This document shows positions 8,726 to 17,365 of a stretch of 64,000 nucleotides of DNA, piece after piece; position 1 is the first letter of the stretch, and every line of letters begins with the position of its first letter. The stretch comes from Bacillota bacterium. Its GTDB lineage: Bacteria > Bacillota > SHA-98 > UBA4971. The notes beneath the pieces were generated by a model. The model searched no databases. It was given only the letters and a program-made list of their open reading frames with translations, and was not told the DNA's origin. A program made the translations under genes and the position numbers. The stretch spans positions 62,001 through 126,000 of the forward strand of contig JAAYXB010000094.1 in the NCBI GenBank assembly GCA_012516125.1, in the 5' to 3' direction.

Positions 8726-9877
8726 ATGAAAGTGGTTTTTGCCGGGGGAGGCACCGGCGGACACGTTTACCCGGGCGTTACCGTCGCCCGCACACTTCTT
8801 GAAAGAGACCCGGCGACGAAGGTGGTCTTCATCGGCACCCGCAAAGGCCTTGAGGCGGATGTGATCCCGAGGGAGGGCTTCAACCTCTCCACCATAGAAG
8901 TGACTGGCTTTCCCCGCAGGCTCTCCCTGGACACACTCTTGACAGCGTTCCGGGCGTGCAAGGGCTTCATCCAGTCGCTGGCGATCCTACGGCGCGAGAA
9001 GCCCGATGTGGTTGTGGGCACCGGCGGCTACGTGTCCGGGCCGGCGGTCCTGGCAGCATGGATGCTCGGCATTCCCACGCTCATCCACGAGCAGAACGCT
9101 TTGCCTGGTGTTACCACGCGCGTGCTTTCACGCGTCGCCAGTGCCATGGCGGTGACATATCCGGAGTCCGCACGGTACCTTGCGCGAAACTCCAGGGTCG
9201 TCGTGACGGGCAACCCTGTGAGGAAGTCGATCCTCACTGCAGACAGGCGCGAAGGAGCCCGGGCCATGGGGCTCGACCCTGGCCGCCCCACGCTTCTCGT
9301 GTTCGGTGGAAGCCAGGGAGCAAGGGCGATAAACGAGGCAATGGTAGCCGCCCTGCCCGACCTCCTCGCACGGCGCCGGGACCTTCAGGTGATCCACCAG
9401 ACAGGTCGGCGCGACCACGCCTGGGTTGTGGCGGAGCTCGAGGTCAGGGGCGTGGATCGGAAGAGGCTGCCACGCCTTGTTGTGGAGCCATACCTCTACG
9501 AGATGGACATGGCCATGGCGTGTGCTGATCTGGTGGTGAGCCGGGCCGGCGCGATATCCATCGCGGAAATCACCGCAAGGGGCCTTCCCGCGGTGTTGAT
9601 TCCGCTCCCGGGGGCTGCCGAGGGCCACCAGGAGAGAAACGCGTGGGCACTGGAGGCTGCCGGCGCGGCCGTGGTGATCCCGCAGAGCGAGCTCCGGGGG
9701 GATGTCCTCCGCGATGCTGTCGAGGAGCTCCTGGACGATAGGGCCAGGCTGGAACGGATGTCGCAAAGCTCTCGCGGCCTCGGAAGGCCCGATGCTGCGG
9801 ATGCCCTGGCGGACCTGGTGGTCCAACTCGCGTCACGACGCCGCAGCGGACCGCCGGAGATGCGGCCGGCAAGGTAA
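8726..9877 (+). CDS. murG: UDP-GlcNAc:lipid I GlcNAc transferase
   Basis: About 383 residues. A GT-B glycosyltransferase at the inner membrane face that converts lipid I to lipid II. Motifs: GGGTGGHVYPG at the N-terminus, GTGGYVSGPAVLAAW, HEQNALPGVTTR, FGGSQGARAIN at the start of the second domain, and SRAGAISIAEITARGLPAVLIPLP, the UDP-GlcNAc site (given in parts of the same run). Start ATG 8726 lies 5 bases after the ftsW stop with CAGGTGA upstream, so the two are coupled. The frame is open far upstream inside ftsW but that is not coding. Confidence 0.97.
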   Translation: MKVVFAGGGTGGHVYPGVTVARTLLERDPATKVVFIGTRKGLEADVIPREGFNLSTIEVTGFPRRLSLDTLLTAFRACKGFIQSLAILRREKPDVVVGTGGYVSGPAVLAAWMLGIPTLIHEQNALPGVTTRVLSRVASAMAVTYPESARYLARNSRVVVTGNPVRKSILTADRREGARAMGLDPGRPTLLVFGGSQGARAINEAMVAALPDLLARRRDLQVIHQTGRRDHAWVVAELEVRGVDRKRLPRLVVEPYLYEMDMAMACADLVVSRAGAISIAEITARGLPAVLIPLPGAAEGHQERNAWALEAAGAAVVIPQSELRGDVLRDAVEELLDDRARLERMSQSSRGLGRPDAADALADLVVQLASRRRSGPPEMRPAR

Positions 9878-10207
9878 GAGGCAGCTTTCAGTGGAGTCCT
9901 GGGCGGAAAACGAAAGCCGGGGCGATGGGGAGACGACGCGACCGGGGTGATGCGGGGAGATGCCCTGGACAAGCAGGGCGCAAGTAAACGTGGGTTCGCA
10001 AGTTCGCGCGGGTTTTCCGGTGAGCGAGAGCCCCAAGCGTGTGTCCCGGGGTGCGCAAAGTAGCAGGCGTGCAGGATCCGGCATACCATTTGTACGTCAC
10101 ATGGCTGTGTGGCGTGGCCTTGTGCCCGTCGCGTGATGCGCGCCGTTGCGTTCCTTGAGTCTTGCCCTGCGCCCCGGTGACCTCGCATGTGGGAAGGAGA
10201 AAGCCGT
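9878..10207 (+). other. murG-murC intergenic region
   Basis: About 330 bases without a convincing gene. It contains copy A of a 45-bp dispersed repeat (9982-10027). I see no clear promoter or terminator; the last bases carry the murC ribosome-binding site AAGGAGA at 10194-10200. Confidence 0.6.
9982..10027 (+). repeat. 45-bp dispersed intergenic repeat, copy A
   Basis: Aligns without gaps to copies at 15816-15861 and 33380-33424. Shared blocks are AAGTAA, GGTTCGCA, GTTCGC and GGTTTTCCGG-like segments. All three copies lie between genes of the division/cell-wall and ylm blocks, in the same orientation. Confidence 0.65.
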
Positions 10208-11593
10208 ATGCAGATACAGGGCCGAATCCATTTTGTGGGGATCGGTGGCCACGGGATGAGCTCCATCGCCAGGGTCCTTCTGCAGATGGGATGCCAGGTG
10301 AGCGGGAGCGATGTGGCGGATTCTCCCAGGGTGCGGGCGCTTCGCGCGGCCGGCGCGGACGTACGTATCGGGCACTCGGCGGACCTCGTGGAGGGGGCTT
10401 CCCGCATCGTGGTGAGCGCGGCGGTTCCCCGGGACAACGTCGAGGTCCTTGCTGCGGAGCGCCTTGGCATACCCACCCAGAGTCGTGCCGAAGTGCTTGG
10501 GGCGCTTATGAACTCAAAGCTGGGTATAGCCATCTCCGGGACGCACGGCAAGACCACCACGTCGTCCATGGTCGCCACTATCCTTGTGCAGGCAGGGCTT
10601 GATCCCACGTGCATCCTGGGGGAAGAAGTGGATGCTGTCCCCGGGGGTGGGAGATTCGGCCGGAGCGATATCGTTGTCGCCGAAGCGGATGAGGCGTACG
10701 GCTCGTTTCTCAAACTATGGCCGAGGATCGCGGTGGTGACCAATATCGACGACGACCACCTGGACCACTACGGTAGCTCCGCCGCCATCGACGACGCCTT
10801 CCTCAAGTTTCTGTCGCATGTTCCTGAGGATGGGCTCGCCGTCCTCTCGGCCGACAATGCCCGCGTCATGGCTGTAGAGAAGCATGTAAAGTGCAGGAAG
10901 GTCCTGTATGGGCTATCCTCGGGGGACCTTTTGTGCGCTGGCCCGGTTCCCGCGGGGCAGGGCCACCGGTTCGGTGTCGTGTACCGCGGGCAGCATCTCG
11001 GCCACCTGGAACTCAGGGTGCCGGGGCGGCATAATATAGCTAATGCCCTTGCCTCCGTTGCGGTAGGCCTCGAACTTGGCGTGCCCTTCGAGGTTATGCG
11101 GCGCGGGCTTGCAGGGTTCAGGGGTGCGAGGAGGCGCCAGGAGGTCGTCGGCGAGGTGGGGGGCGTCACGGTGGTGGACGACTACGCTCACCACCCCACG
11201 GAGATCAGAACCACCCTCGCGGCGTTGAAGGAGAGCTATGGGGGGCGGCTCGTCGCCGTCTTCCAGCCGCAGCGGTTCACCAGGACGAAGCTCCTTTTCG
11301 ACGAATTCGCGAGGTCATTCTCTCGGGCCGATGTTGTGGTCATAACGGAGATATATCACCGCGGGACCGGCGAGGAGCCCATACCGGGCGTGAGCGGCGA
11401 GAGGCTGGCGGAGGCTATCAGAGTACACGAAGGTCCCGCCGGTCCCAGGGTGGAGTTCATAAGTACACTGTCTGAGATAGTACCGTGGCTCCTTTCGGAG
11501 GTGCGGCCGGGCGACCTCGTGGTGACCATGGGTGCCGGAGACGTCGACTCTGTTGCGAGAGAACTTGTGAAAAGGATGAGGGACGATTGGTAG
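10208..11593 (+). CDS. murC: UDP-MurNAc:L-alanine ligase
   Basis: About 461 residues. N-terminal Rossmann segment HFVGIGGHGMSSIA, ATP loop SGTHGKTTTSSM at about residue 113, NIDDDHLDHYGS in the central domain, and DDYAHHPTEI plus FQPQRFTRTK in the C-terminal domain, all typical of MurC. It adds the first residue, L-Ala, of the stem peptide. Start ATG 10208 has AAGGAGA 7 bases upstream. It overlaps murB by 7 bases. Confidence 0.97.
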   Translation: MQIQGRIHFVGIGGHGMSSIARVLLQMGCQVSGSDVADSPRVRALRAAGADVRIGHSADLVEGASRIVVSAAVPRDNVEVLAAERLGIPTQSRAEVLGALMNSKLGIAISGTHGKTTTSSMVATILVQAGLDPTCILGEEVDAVPGGGRFGRSDIVVAEADEAYGSFLKLWPRIAVVTNIDDDHLDHYGSSAAIDDAFLKFLSHVPEDGLAVLSADNARVMAVEKHVKCRKVLYGLSSGDLLCAGPVPAGQGHRFGVVYRGQHLGHLELRVPGRHNIANALASVAVGLELGVPFEVMRRGLAGFRGARRRQEVVGEVGGVTVVDDYAHHPTEIRTTLAALKESYGGRLVAVFQPQRFTRTKLLFDEFARSFSRADVVVITEIYHRGTGEEPIPGVSGERLAEAIRVHEGPAGPRVEFISTLSEIVPWLLSEVRPGDLVVTMGAGDVDSVARELVKRMRDDW

Positions 11594-12498
11594 GCACGAG
11601 CCTTGCCTTGCGACTCAAAGAGATTGTTCGTGGCGAGGTTTACGCCAATGAGCCCATGTGGCGTCACACCTCGTTTCGCATCGGCGGCCCCGCGGATGTC
11701 CTTGTGGTGCCAAAGGATACTGAAGACCTGGTGGTGCTCTTGCAGGCCCTAGCGGATGTCCAGGCGCCGTTTTACGTCATCGGGGCGGGAACGAATCTCC
11801 TTGTCATGGATGAAGGCGTAAGGGGCGTAGTGATCAAGCTCGCCGGCACTCTCAACGACGTCGCGCGGGAGGATGGAAACGTCGTGAGATGCGGCGCCGG
11901 TGCTCATCTTCCTGCGCTTTGCCGGACAGTAGCGTCGTGGGGCCTTGCGGGGCTTGAGTTTGCGAGCGGCATACCCGGCACCGCGGGCGGCGCGGTCGCG
12001 ATGAATGCCGCTGCGTACGGGTCGAGCATGTGCGAGATCGTACACAGCGTCACCGCCCTTACCTATGAGGGAGAGCGTGTAGTGCTGGGCCGCGACGACC
12101 TCGACCCCGGGGTAAAGACCACGAAGGTGTTGCAGGAGCCGCTCATCCTGGTTGAAGCGCAGTTTCTCCTGAGAGAGGACGAACCCCGGGCCATCCTCGG
12201 ACGCATGCAGGAATGTCTCGAGGAACGGTCGCGGAAACAGCCGCTTTCCGTTCCGAGTGCGGGATGCGCCTTCAAGAACCCTGCGGGGGGCGGAGCCGGG
12301 CGGTTCATAGACGCGGCCGGTCTCAAAGGCACGCGCGTTGGCGGAGCCGAGGTCTCCACCGTTCACGCCAACTTCATAATCAACACCGGTGGCGCCACCG
12401 CGCGGGATGTCCTCTTACTAATGGAGAGGGTTCGGGACGCTGTGTACGACAGGTTCGGGGTGGTGCTGGAGCCGGAGATCAGGGTCCTCGGAGGCTGA
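11587..12498 (+). CDS. murB: UDP-N-acetylenolpyruvoylglucosamine reductase
   Basis: About 303 residues, FAD flavoenzyme that makes UDP-MurNAc with NADPH. Motifs: HTSFRIGGPADVLV, VIGAGTNLLV, SGIPGTAGGAVAMNAAAYG (FAD binding), SAGCAFKNP with the catalytic serine, and VSTVHANFIINTGGAT. It is the type II form (no extra Tyr loop). Start TTG 11587 overlaps the murC stop and has GAGGG upstream at 11578-11582; upstream in-frame codons lie within murC and give implausible Arg-rich sequence. Confidence 0.95.
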   Translation: MVGTSLALRLKEIVRGEVYANEPMWRHTSFRIGGPADVLVVPKDTEDLVVLLQALADVQAPFYVIGAGTNLLVMDEGVRGVVIKLAGTLNDVAREDGNVVRCGAGAHLPALCRTVASWGLAGLEFASGIPGTAGGAVAMNAAAYGSSMCEIVHSVTALTYEGERVVLGRDDLDPGVKTTKVLQEPLILVEAQFLLREDEPRAILGRMQECLEERSRKQPLSVPSAGCAFKNPAGGGAGRFIDAAGLKGTRVGGAEVSTVHANFIINTGGATARDVLLLMERVRDAVYDRFGVVLEPEIRVLGG

Positions 12499-12520
12499 CA
12501 GGCCGGAGGTGACTTTTGCT

Positions 12521-13795
12521 GTGAAGCTGGTAATCACCGGCTCTAGGCCGCTTTCTGGGGTGGTGAAGGTCGCAGGCGCGAAAAACGCCGCCTTGAAAAT
12601 CATCGCCGCTTCTCTCCTGGCCGGGGGCGTGTGCCGGCTTTCAAACGTGCCCCGGATCACGGACGTCGACACGATGTTAGGGGTCCTTCGCGGCCTCGGC
12701 GCCCGGGTCGATGTGCGGCCTGACGGAAGCACCATGAGCATCGACGCTTCAGGGGTGGATCGCTGTGAGCCTCCGGAGGAGCTGGTGAAGGAGATGCGGG
12801 CGTCGATACAGGTCATGGGGCCGCTTCTCGCGCGCCTGCGGTACGTGCGCGCGAGGCAACCCGGAGGCTGCAACATAGGACCGCGCCCCATTGACCTGCA
12901 TCTCAAGGGCTTTGCGGCGCTGGGCGCGAAGATCACCGAGGAGCGCGGCTACGTTTCGGTGCGGGCGCAGAAACTCAAAGGCGCCGAGATCCTCCTCGAT
13001 ATCCCCAGCGTCGGCGCGACCGAGAACATCATGATGGCGGCATGCCTGGCCGAGGGGACCACGGTCATCAGGAACGCTGCGCGTGAGCCCGAGATAGTTG
13101 ACCAGCAGAACTTCCTGAATCGGCTCGGCGCGAGGATCCGCGGAGCAGGCACCGACACGATCAGGATCGAGGGAGTGAAGTCCCTGGGGGCGACCGACTA
13201 CGCGGTCATACCTGACAGGATCGAGGCAGGGACCTTCATGGTAGCTTGCGCAATGACAGGAGGCATGGCTCGCATAGAAAACGTCATCGTTGAGCATGTG
13301 CAGGCCCTCATCGCCAAGCTGCGCGAAGCAGGGGCGGAGGTCGCGGAGGGAGACTCGTACGTGGTGGTGAGAGGCCCACGACGCCTTCGCGCGGTGAGCA
13401 TTCGGACGTTGCCGTATCCGGGCTTCCCCACAGACATGCAACCGCAGTTCGTAGCGGCGATGAGCGTGGCTTGTGGAACAAGCATCGTGACGGAGACGAT
13501 CTTTCCCAACAGGTTCAGGTACACGGAGGAACTCAGACGGATGGGGGCCAATGTCAGGGTTGAAGGCCGCGTGGCGATAGTGCAGGGAGTCACGGCGCTG
13601 TCGGGGGCCCATGTCGAGGCTCCGGACCTCCGCGGGGGAGCGGCCCTGATCCTCGGGGCGCTGGTTTCCGAGGGGACCACCGAGATCGCCGGCGTCCATC
13701 ATATTGACAGGGGCTACGAGGACCTCCCCGGGAAGCTTGCGAAGCTAGGTGCCGCCATTGAAAGGGTTACGGCCTCAGAACGCCAGGTGGGATGA
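12521..13795 (+). CDS. murA: UDP-GlcNAc 1-carboxyvinyltransferase
   Basis: About 424 residues; transfers enolpyruvate from PEP to UDP-GlcNAc, the first committed peptidoglycan step. N-terminal GVVKVAGAKNAALKIIAASLL, the catalytic loop PGGCNIGPRPIDLHL with the Cys attacked by fosfomycin, and C-terminal HIDRGYEDLPGKLAKLGA are all present. Start GTG 12521 sits 8 bases after GGAGGTGA (12505-12512); the in-frame GTG 12509 is inside that ribosome site and unlikely. Confidence 0.96.
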   Translation: MKLVITGSRPLSGVVKVAGAKNAALKIIAASLLAGGVCRLSNVPRITDVDTMLGVLRGLGARVDVRPDGSTMSIDASGVDRCEPPEELVKEMRASIQVMGPLLARLRYVRARQPGGCNIGPRPIDLHLKGFAALGAKITEERGYVSVRAQKLKGAEILLDIPSVGATENIMMAACLAEGTTVIRNAAREPEIVDQQNFLNRLGARIRGAGTDTIRIEGVKSLGATDYAVIPDRIEAGTFMVACAMTGGMARIENVIVEHVQALIAKLREAGAEVAEGDSYVVVRGPRRLRAVSIRTLPYPGFPTDMQPQFVAAMSVACGTSIVTETIFPNRFRYTEELRRMGANVRVEGRVAIVQGVTALSGAHVEAPDLRGGAALILGALVSEGTTEIAGVHHIDRGYEDLPGKLAKLGAAIERVTASERQVG

Positions 13796-13808
13796 CGGGA
13801 GCAAGTCC

Positions 13809-14612
13809 ATGGACGGGAGAGTCAGAAGACCGCAGCCAGTCGAGGAGTCACCCATCGGGGAAGAGAGCGCGCCCCGTCCTGTCGGGCACGGTGATACGGC
13901 GCGCAGGCTCATGCCCTATGCCTTCGTTCTGCTCCTTCTGGCAAGCGCAGGGTTCGCCTTCCTGAGGTCTCCGTACTTTCACGTGGAGCACATCCATGTC
14001 CGGGGCCTTAAGAGCCTTTCGACGGAGGAGGTCGTGGTTGCGTGCGGCCTCGCGGAGAACGAGAACATTTTCGACGTTGACCTTCGGCGTCTCGCCTCGC
14101 GGGTGAAAGCCATTCCAAGGGTGGACAAGGTGCTGGTATCCCGGCGGCTTCCGTCCACCATCGTTATCCAGGTACAGGAGCGTGTCCCCGTCGCCGTGCT
14201 TCCGTACGCGGGGTATTTCGTCGAGGTTGACGGCGCGGGCCTTGCAATAGGGCTCGAGGAGAGTTACCGGGCGAAGGAGCTTCCGCTTCTGACCGGCCTT
14301 GCGCTGCGGTCGGTGAAAGTCGGCTGCCCTGTGGACGCGCCTGAGATCTCCTCGGCGCTTGCAATTGCCACGGCGCTGCCAGAGTCCATCCTCCAGCACG
14401 TCTCCGAAATCAACTTCAACCCGTCGCAAGGCTTCTCTCTGCACATGCAATCCGGGACACAGGCCATTCTGGGCGGCGGGACGGTCGCAGAGCTGAAATC
14501 CCGTGTGATGGTGCTCGAAGCAGTCCTTGCCAGGCTCGAAGGGGAGGGCAGGCACGCAACGTACATCGATGTCAGGTTCGAAAAACGGCCGGTCGTGAAG
14601 AGCCGGAGATAG
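13809..14612 (+). CDS. ftsQ: Cell division protein FtsQ/DivIB
   Basis: About 267 residues. A charged cytoplasmic N-terminus of about 35 residues, one membrane segment (LMPYAFVLLLLASAGFAFL), then the POTRA domain FHVEHIHVRGLKSLSTEEVV and the FtsQ beta domain (DKVLVSRRLPSTIVIQVQER). Bitopic scaffold of the divisome, partner of FtsL/DivIC. Start ATG 13809 follows a weak CGGGAG. Position after murA agrees with Bacillota dcw clusters. Confidence 0.9.
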   Translation: MDGRVRRPQPVEESPIGEESAPRPVGHGDTARRLMPYAFVLLLLASAGFAFLRSPYFHVEHIHVRGLKSLSTEEVVVACGLAENENIFDVDLRRLASRVKAIPRVDKVLVSRRLPSTIVIQVQERVPVAVLPYAGYFVEVDGAGLAIGLEESYRAKELPLLTGLALRSVKVGCPVDAPEISSALAIATALPESILQHVSEINFNPSQGFSLHMQSGTQAILGGGTVAELKSRVMVLEAVLARLEGEGRHATYIDVRFEKRPVVKSRR

Positions 14613-14639
14613 TGACAAGCGTCCCGGGAGGTGTATAAT
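14612..14639 (+). promoter_or_regulatory. Sigma-A promoter for DUF881-sbp genes
   Basis: GTGACA (14612-14617), 16-base spacer, TATAAT (14634-14639). It overlaps the end of ftsQ and lies about 50 bases before the DUF881 start. It would give the downstream genes expression independent of the dcw read-through. Confidence 0.6.
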
Positions 14640-14691
14640 TGACATAGAGTCCATCGTAGGGGTCCGTCGGTGTTTTCCAGGGGGAGAGAGC

Positions 14692-15414
14692 TTGAGGAGA
14701 GTGCGGGACTTCGAGGTTTACGTTGCCGGGGTCTGCGTGGTCCTTGGCGTCTTGCTTGTGGCTCAGTTCCGGACGCAGCAGTACATCGGGCGGGCCCAGA
14801 TTCCGTCCAGGCGGCTCGAGGATCTGAGCGACATGCTGCGCAGGTCGGATGCCGAGCGAAGTCTTCTGGAGAAAGAGGTCAACGCCCTCCGCAAGCAGCT
14901 TGCCGCAGTGGGAGAAGGCGAGCGAGCAAACGAAGCTCTGAAGCTTGAGCTTGGGAAGGCGCGGATGGCGGCCGGGCTGGTGGAGGTTGAGGGGCCCGGC
15001 GTCGTCGTCACAGTAGACGACAGCAAGCGACAGGCCGCGCCAGGCGAGAGCCCCGAGCTTTTCCTTGTACACGACGAGGACATCCTCAAGATCGTGAACG
15101 AGCTTTTTGCGGCCGGCGCCGAGGCCATCTCCATTAACGGCCAGCGGGTGATCACCACCACGGAGATAAGGTGCGCCGGTCCCGTGATATCTGTGAACAA
15201 TGTGAGAATCGGGCCTCCGTACGAGATAGTGGCTATCGGCGAGCCTGCCACACTTGACGCAGCGCTGCATATGCGCGACGGCATCCTCGACACGCTCAGG
15301 GCCTGGGGAATCGAGGCGAAGGTGACGAAGATGACCAGCGTCCGGGCACCGGGATACAAGGGAAGCCTGTACTTTCAGTATGCAAAGCCGGTGGCGGAAG
15401 GGGCGGGAAAGTAA
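14692..15414 (+). CDS. DUF881 (YlxW/YlxX-type) membrane-anchored coiled-coil protein
   Basis: 240 residues. One N-terminal membrane segment (VYVAGVCVVLGVLLVAQF), a coiled coil (about residues 43-85) and a C-terminal DUF881 domain (LVEVEGPGVVVTVDDS, EAISINGQRVITTTEIRCAG, ISVNNVRIGPPYEIVAIG). This family sits between ftsQ and ftsA/Z in many Gram-positives and is presumed to help division or envelope assembly; no reaction is known. Start TTG 14692 has GGGGGAGAG just upstream. Its stop overlaps the sbp start (TAATG). Confidence 0.85.
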   Translation: MRRVRDFEVYVAGVCVVLGVLLVAQFRTQQYIGRAQIPSRRLEDLSDMLRRSDAERSLLEKEVNALRKQLAAVGEGERANEALKLELGKARMAAGLVEVEGPGVVVTVDDSKRQAAPGESPELFLVHDEDILKIVNELFAAGAEAISINGQRVITTTEIRCAGPVISVNNVRIGPPYEIVAIGEPATLDAALHMRDGILDTLRAWGIEAKVTKMTSVRAPGYKGSLYFQYAKPVAEGAGK

Positions 15415-15782
15415 TGCTACCGGTCCTTGGCCTTGTTCTGGGGATCGTTATCGCACTTCTTACGCCGGTGAGGTTCCCGGCCGTTTACTCCGACTATATG
15501 GCCGTCGGGATCCTGGCGGCGCTTGACAGCGTGTGCGGGGGCATCCGCGCGGGCCTCGAGGACAGGTTCGACAGGATCGTGTTCATCTCCGGCTTCATAA
15601 CCAACATGGCGCTCGCGGCGTGCCTGACGCTGGTCGGAGATAAGCTCGGGGTGGACCTCTTCCTCGGGGCAACGGTGGCGTTCAGCATAAGGATATTCAC
15701 CAACGTCGGGATGATCCGCCGTTATCTTCTGCAGCGCTTGTCCGGCTCTTCCGGGGCCCGGTCGCGAGATGCCCAGGTGTAA
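15414..15782 (+). CDS. sbp: Small basic protein, DUF1290 family
   Basis: 122 residues, three to four membrane segments. The family core LTPVRFPAVYSDYMAVGILA, ALDSVCGGIRAGLE and FISGFITNMALA is intact. Function is unknown; the gene is conserved next to ftsA/ftsZ in Bacillota and Actinobacteria. It starts 1 base inside the preceding stop codon, so translation is coupled to the DUF881 gene. Confidence 0.9.
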   Translation: MLPVLGLVLGIVIALLTPVRFPAVYSDYMAVGILAALDSVCGGIRAGLEDRFDRIVFISGFITNMALAACLTLVGDKLGVDLFLGATVAFSIRIFTNVGMIRRYLLQRLSGSSGARSRDAQV

Positions 15783-15815
15783 GAGACCGAAAGAGGAGAA
15801 GCGGCAGGTCTGTTG

Positions 15816-15861
15816 AAGTAAGAATAGGTTCGCAGGTTCACACCAGTTTGCCGGCAGGTCA
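15816..15861 (+). repeat. 45-bp dispersed intergenic repeat, copy B
   Basis: Second of three aligned copies (others 9982-10027 and 33380-33424). It shares AAGTAA, GGTTCGCA and GGTTC with copy A, and GCACCAG/CACCAGTTT-type bases with copy C. It lies between sbp and ftsA. Confidence 0.65.
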
Positions 15862-15872
15862 CCCGGTGTTCC

Positions 15873-15881
15873 TGCTATGAT
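15873..15881 (+). promoter_or_regulatory. Possible extended -10 promoter for ftsA-ftsZ
   Basis: TGCTATGAT is an extended -10 form about 90 bases upstream of ftsA. No good -35 hexamer is found at the proper distance, so support is weak. Confidence 0.35.
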
Positions 15882-15968
15882 GGCGGGGTCGAAGGGACTG
15901 GAGGAGGAGGGCTGCTAGATGCGCCGCAAAGCTCCGCCGACCGGCAAGCCTGCCCGGGGAGGTACCAT

Positions 15969-17255
15969 ATGCCTGGTAGAAGCGTAGTCGCCGGGCTCGA
16001 GATCGGCAGCACGAAAGTATCAGAGGTCATCGCAGCAGTCGGACCCGATGGGGACGTCGAGATCCTTGGGGCGGGTGCCTCTCCCTGCCAGGGCCTCCGC
16101 CGTGGCCTCGTGGTTGACATCGACGCTGTAGCAGCCGCTATAAAGACTGCAAACAAGCGGGCGTGCCACATGGCAGGGTTCAATGTTCGAAGCGTGTGTG
16201 TGGGAGTTCCGGCGGTTTACACGGTCTCGCGAGAAACACGGGGGGTCGCCGCAGTTAGCGGCGAGGACGACACTATTACCGTCGAAGATATGAAGCGCGC
16301 CCTCGACGCGGCGAAGGTGCTTGCTGTCCCGCCTGACCGCGGAATAATCTCAGTCCTGCCAAAAGAATATATCGTCGATGGTGTCGGCGGGATCAGGAAC
16401 CCGGAGGGGATGACCGGCGTTCGGCTGGAGGTTGACGCCAGGGTGATCATGGGGCAGGCCGCGTCGCTTGCGAATATCGAGGCGAGCGTTGAGAAGGCGG
16501 GGCTTGCGGTCGCCGGGTGGGTCCTGGAACCCATGGCGGCCGCCGATGCCGTTCTGGACCCTGAAGAGCGCGAGCGGGGCGTAATCCTCGTGGACATCGG
16601 AGGACAGATCACGCAGGTCGCTGCGTTCTACGAAGGGGTACCCGTCCTGTTTTCATGGGTGCCTGCAGGCGGCGTGCACATCACGAACGATATCGCGATA
16701 GGCATGAAAGTCCCTCTCGAGCAGGCAGAAAGCCTGAAGAGAGAAATGGGCAGGAGAGGGGTAGGGCAGGGGAGCCATGCCAGGGCAGTGCGTGGGGCAG
16801 CAGTGCGCGGGGCAGCCGATCAGCGAAAACAGCCCTACGGGCCACAGGTGACGTCTGCCCTGCCAGGAGACCAAGATGATTTCCTGGATAGGATCGTCGA
16901 GGCGAGGCTGAGGGAGATCCTTGAGCTTGTGGATGTGGAGACGAGGCAGGTCAGGGGCAAGGGCCTTGCCCCATGTGGGGTCGTCTTTACGGGAGGCGGC
17001 TCGCTTGTGCCGGGCATCCTGGACCTCGCTGGCGAGATCCTGGGCGTTCCCGCCAGAATGGGCGTCCCCTTCGAGGTGAAATGGCGTGGCGGTAGAGAGC
17101 CCGGTGAGATCTCCACCGCAGCGCTTGGCATCGTGGCGTACGTTGTGAACGATTCGGCGTTCAGGCTGTCCAGGGAGACGAGGTCGTCGCCTATCAAAGA
17201 GCTGCTCGCCGGGGTTCGCGGATGGTTCAGTGATTTCGTGAAGGACTTTTTCTAA
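15969..17255 (+). CDS. ftsA: Cell division ATPase FtsA
   Basis: 428 residues, actin-like fold, membrane tether of FtsZ. Phosphate-binding GLEIGSTKVSEVIA at the N-terminus, the 1C subdomain with GLRRGLVVDIDAV, the second phosphate loop ILVDIGGQITQVAAF, and the adenosine motif VVFTGGGSLVPGI. The C-terminus ends GVRGWFSDFVKDFF, an amphipathic membrane-targeting helix. Start ATG 15969 follows GGGAGGT. Odd: residues about 260-300 form an Arg/Ala/Gly-rich insertion that does not look like ordinary FtsA. Confidence 0.95.
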   Translation: MPGRSVVAGLEIGSTKVSEVIAAVGPDGDVEILGAGASPCQGLRRGLVVDIDAVAAAIKTANKRACHMAGFNVRSVCVGVPAVYTVSRETRGVAAVSGEDDTITVEDMKRALDAAKVLAVPPDRGIISVLPKEYIVDGVGGIRNPEGMTGVRLEVDARVIMGQAASLANIEASVEKAGLAVAGWVLEPMAAADAVLDPEERERGVILVDIGGQITQVAAFYEGVPVLFSWVPAGGVHITNDIAIGMKVPLEQAESLKREMGRRGVGQGSHARAVRGAAVRGAADQRKQPYGPQVTSALPGDQDDFLDRIVEARLREILELVDVETRQVRGKGLAPCGVVFTGGGSLVPGILDLAGEILGVPARMGVPFEVKWRGGREPGEISTAALGIVAYVVNDSAFRLSRETRSSPIKELLAGVRGWFSDFVKDFF

Positions 17256-17365
17256 TCGTCAATCAGGCGAGACCCGTTCGGCCCGTGTGATGCAGGTCCC
17301 CGGGGGCCGCTGCAGGCCGTGCGGAGGATAGCGGGTGCAGCGGCGCAGCGCAGGAGGGATGACTT

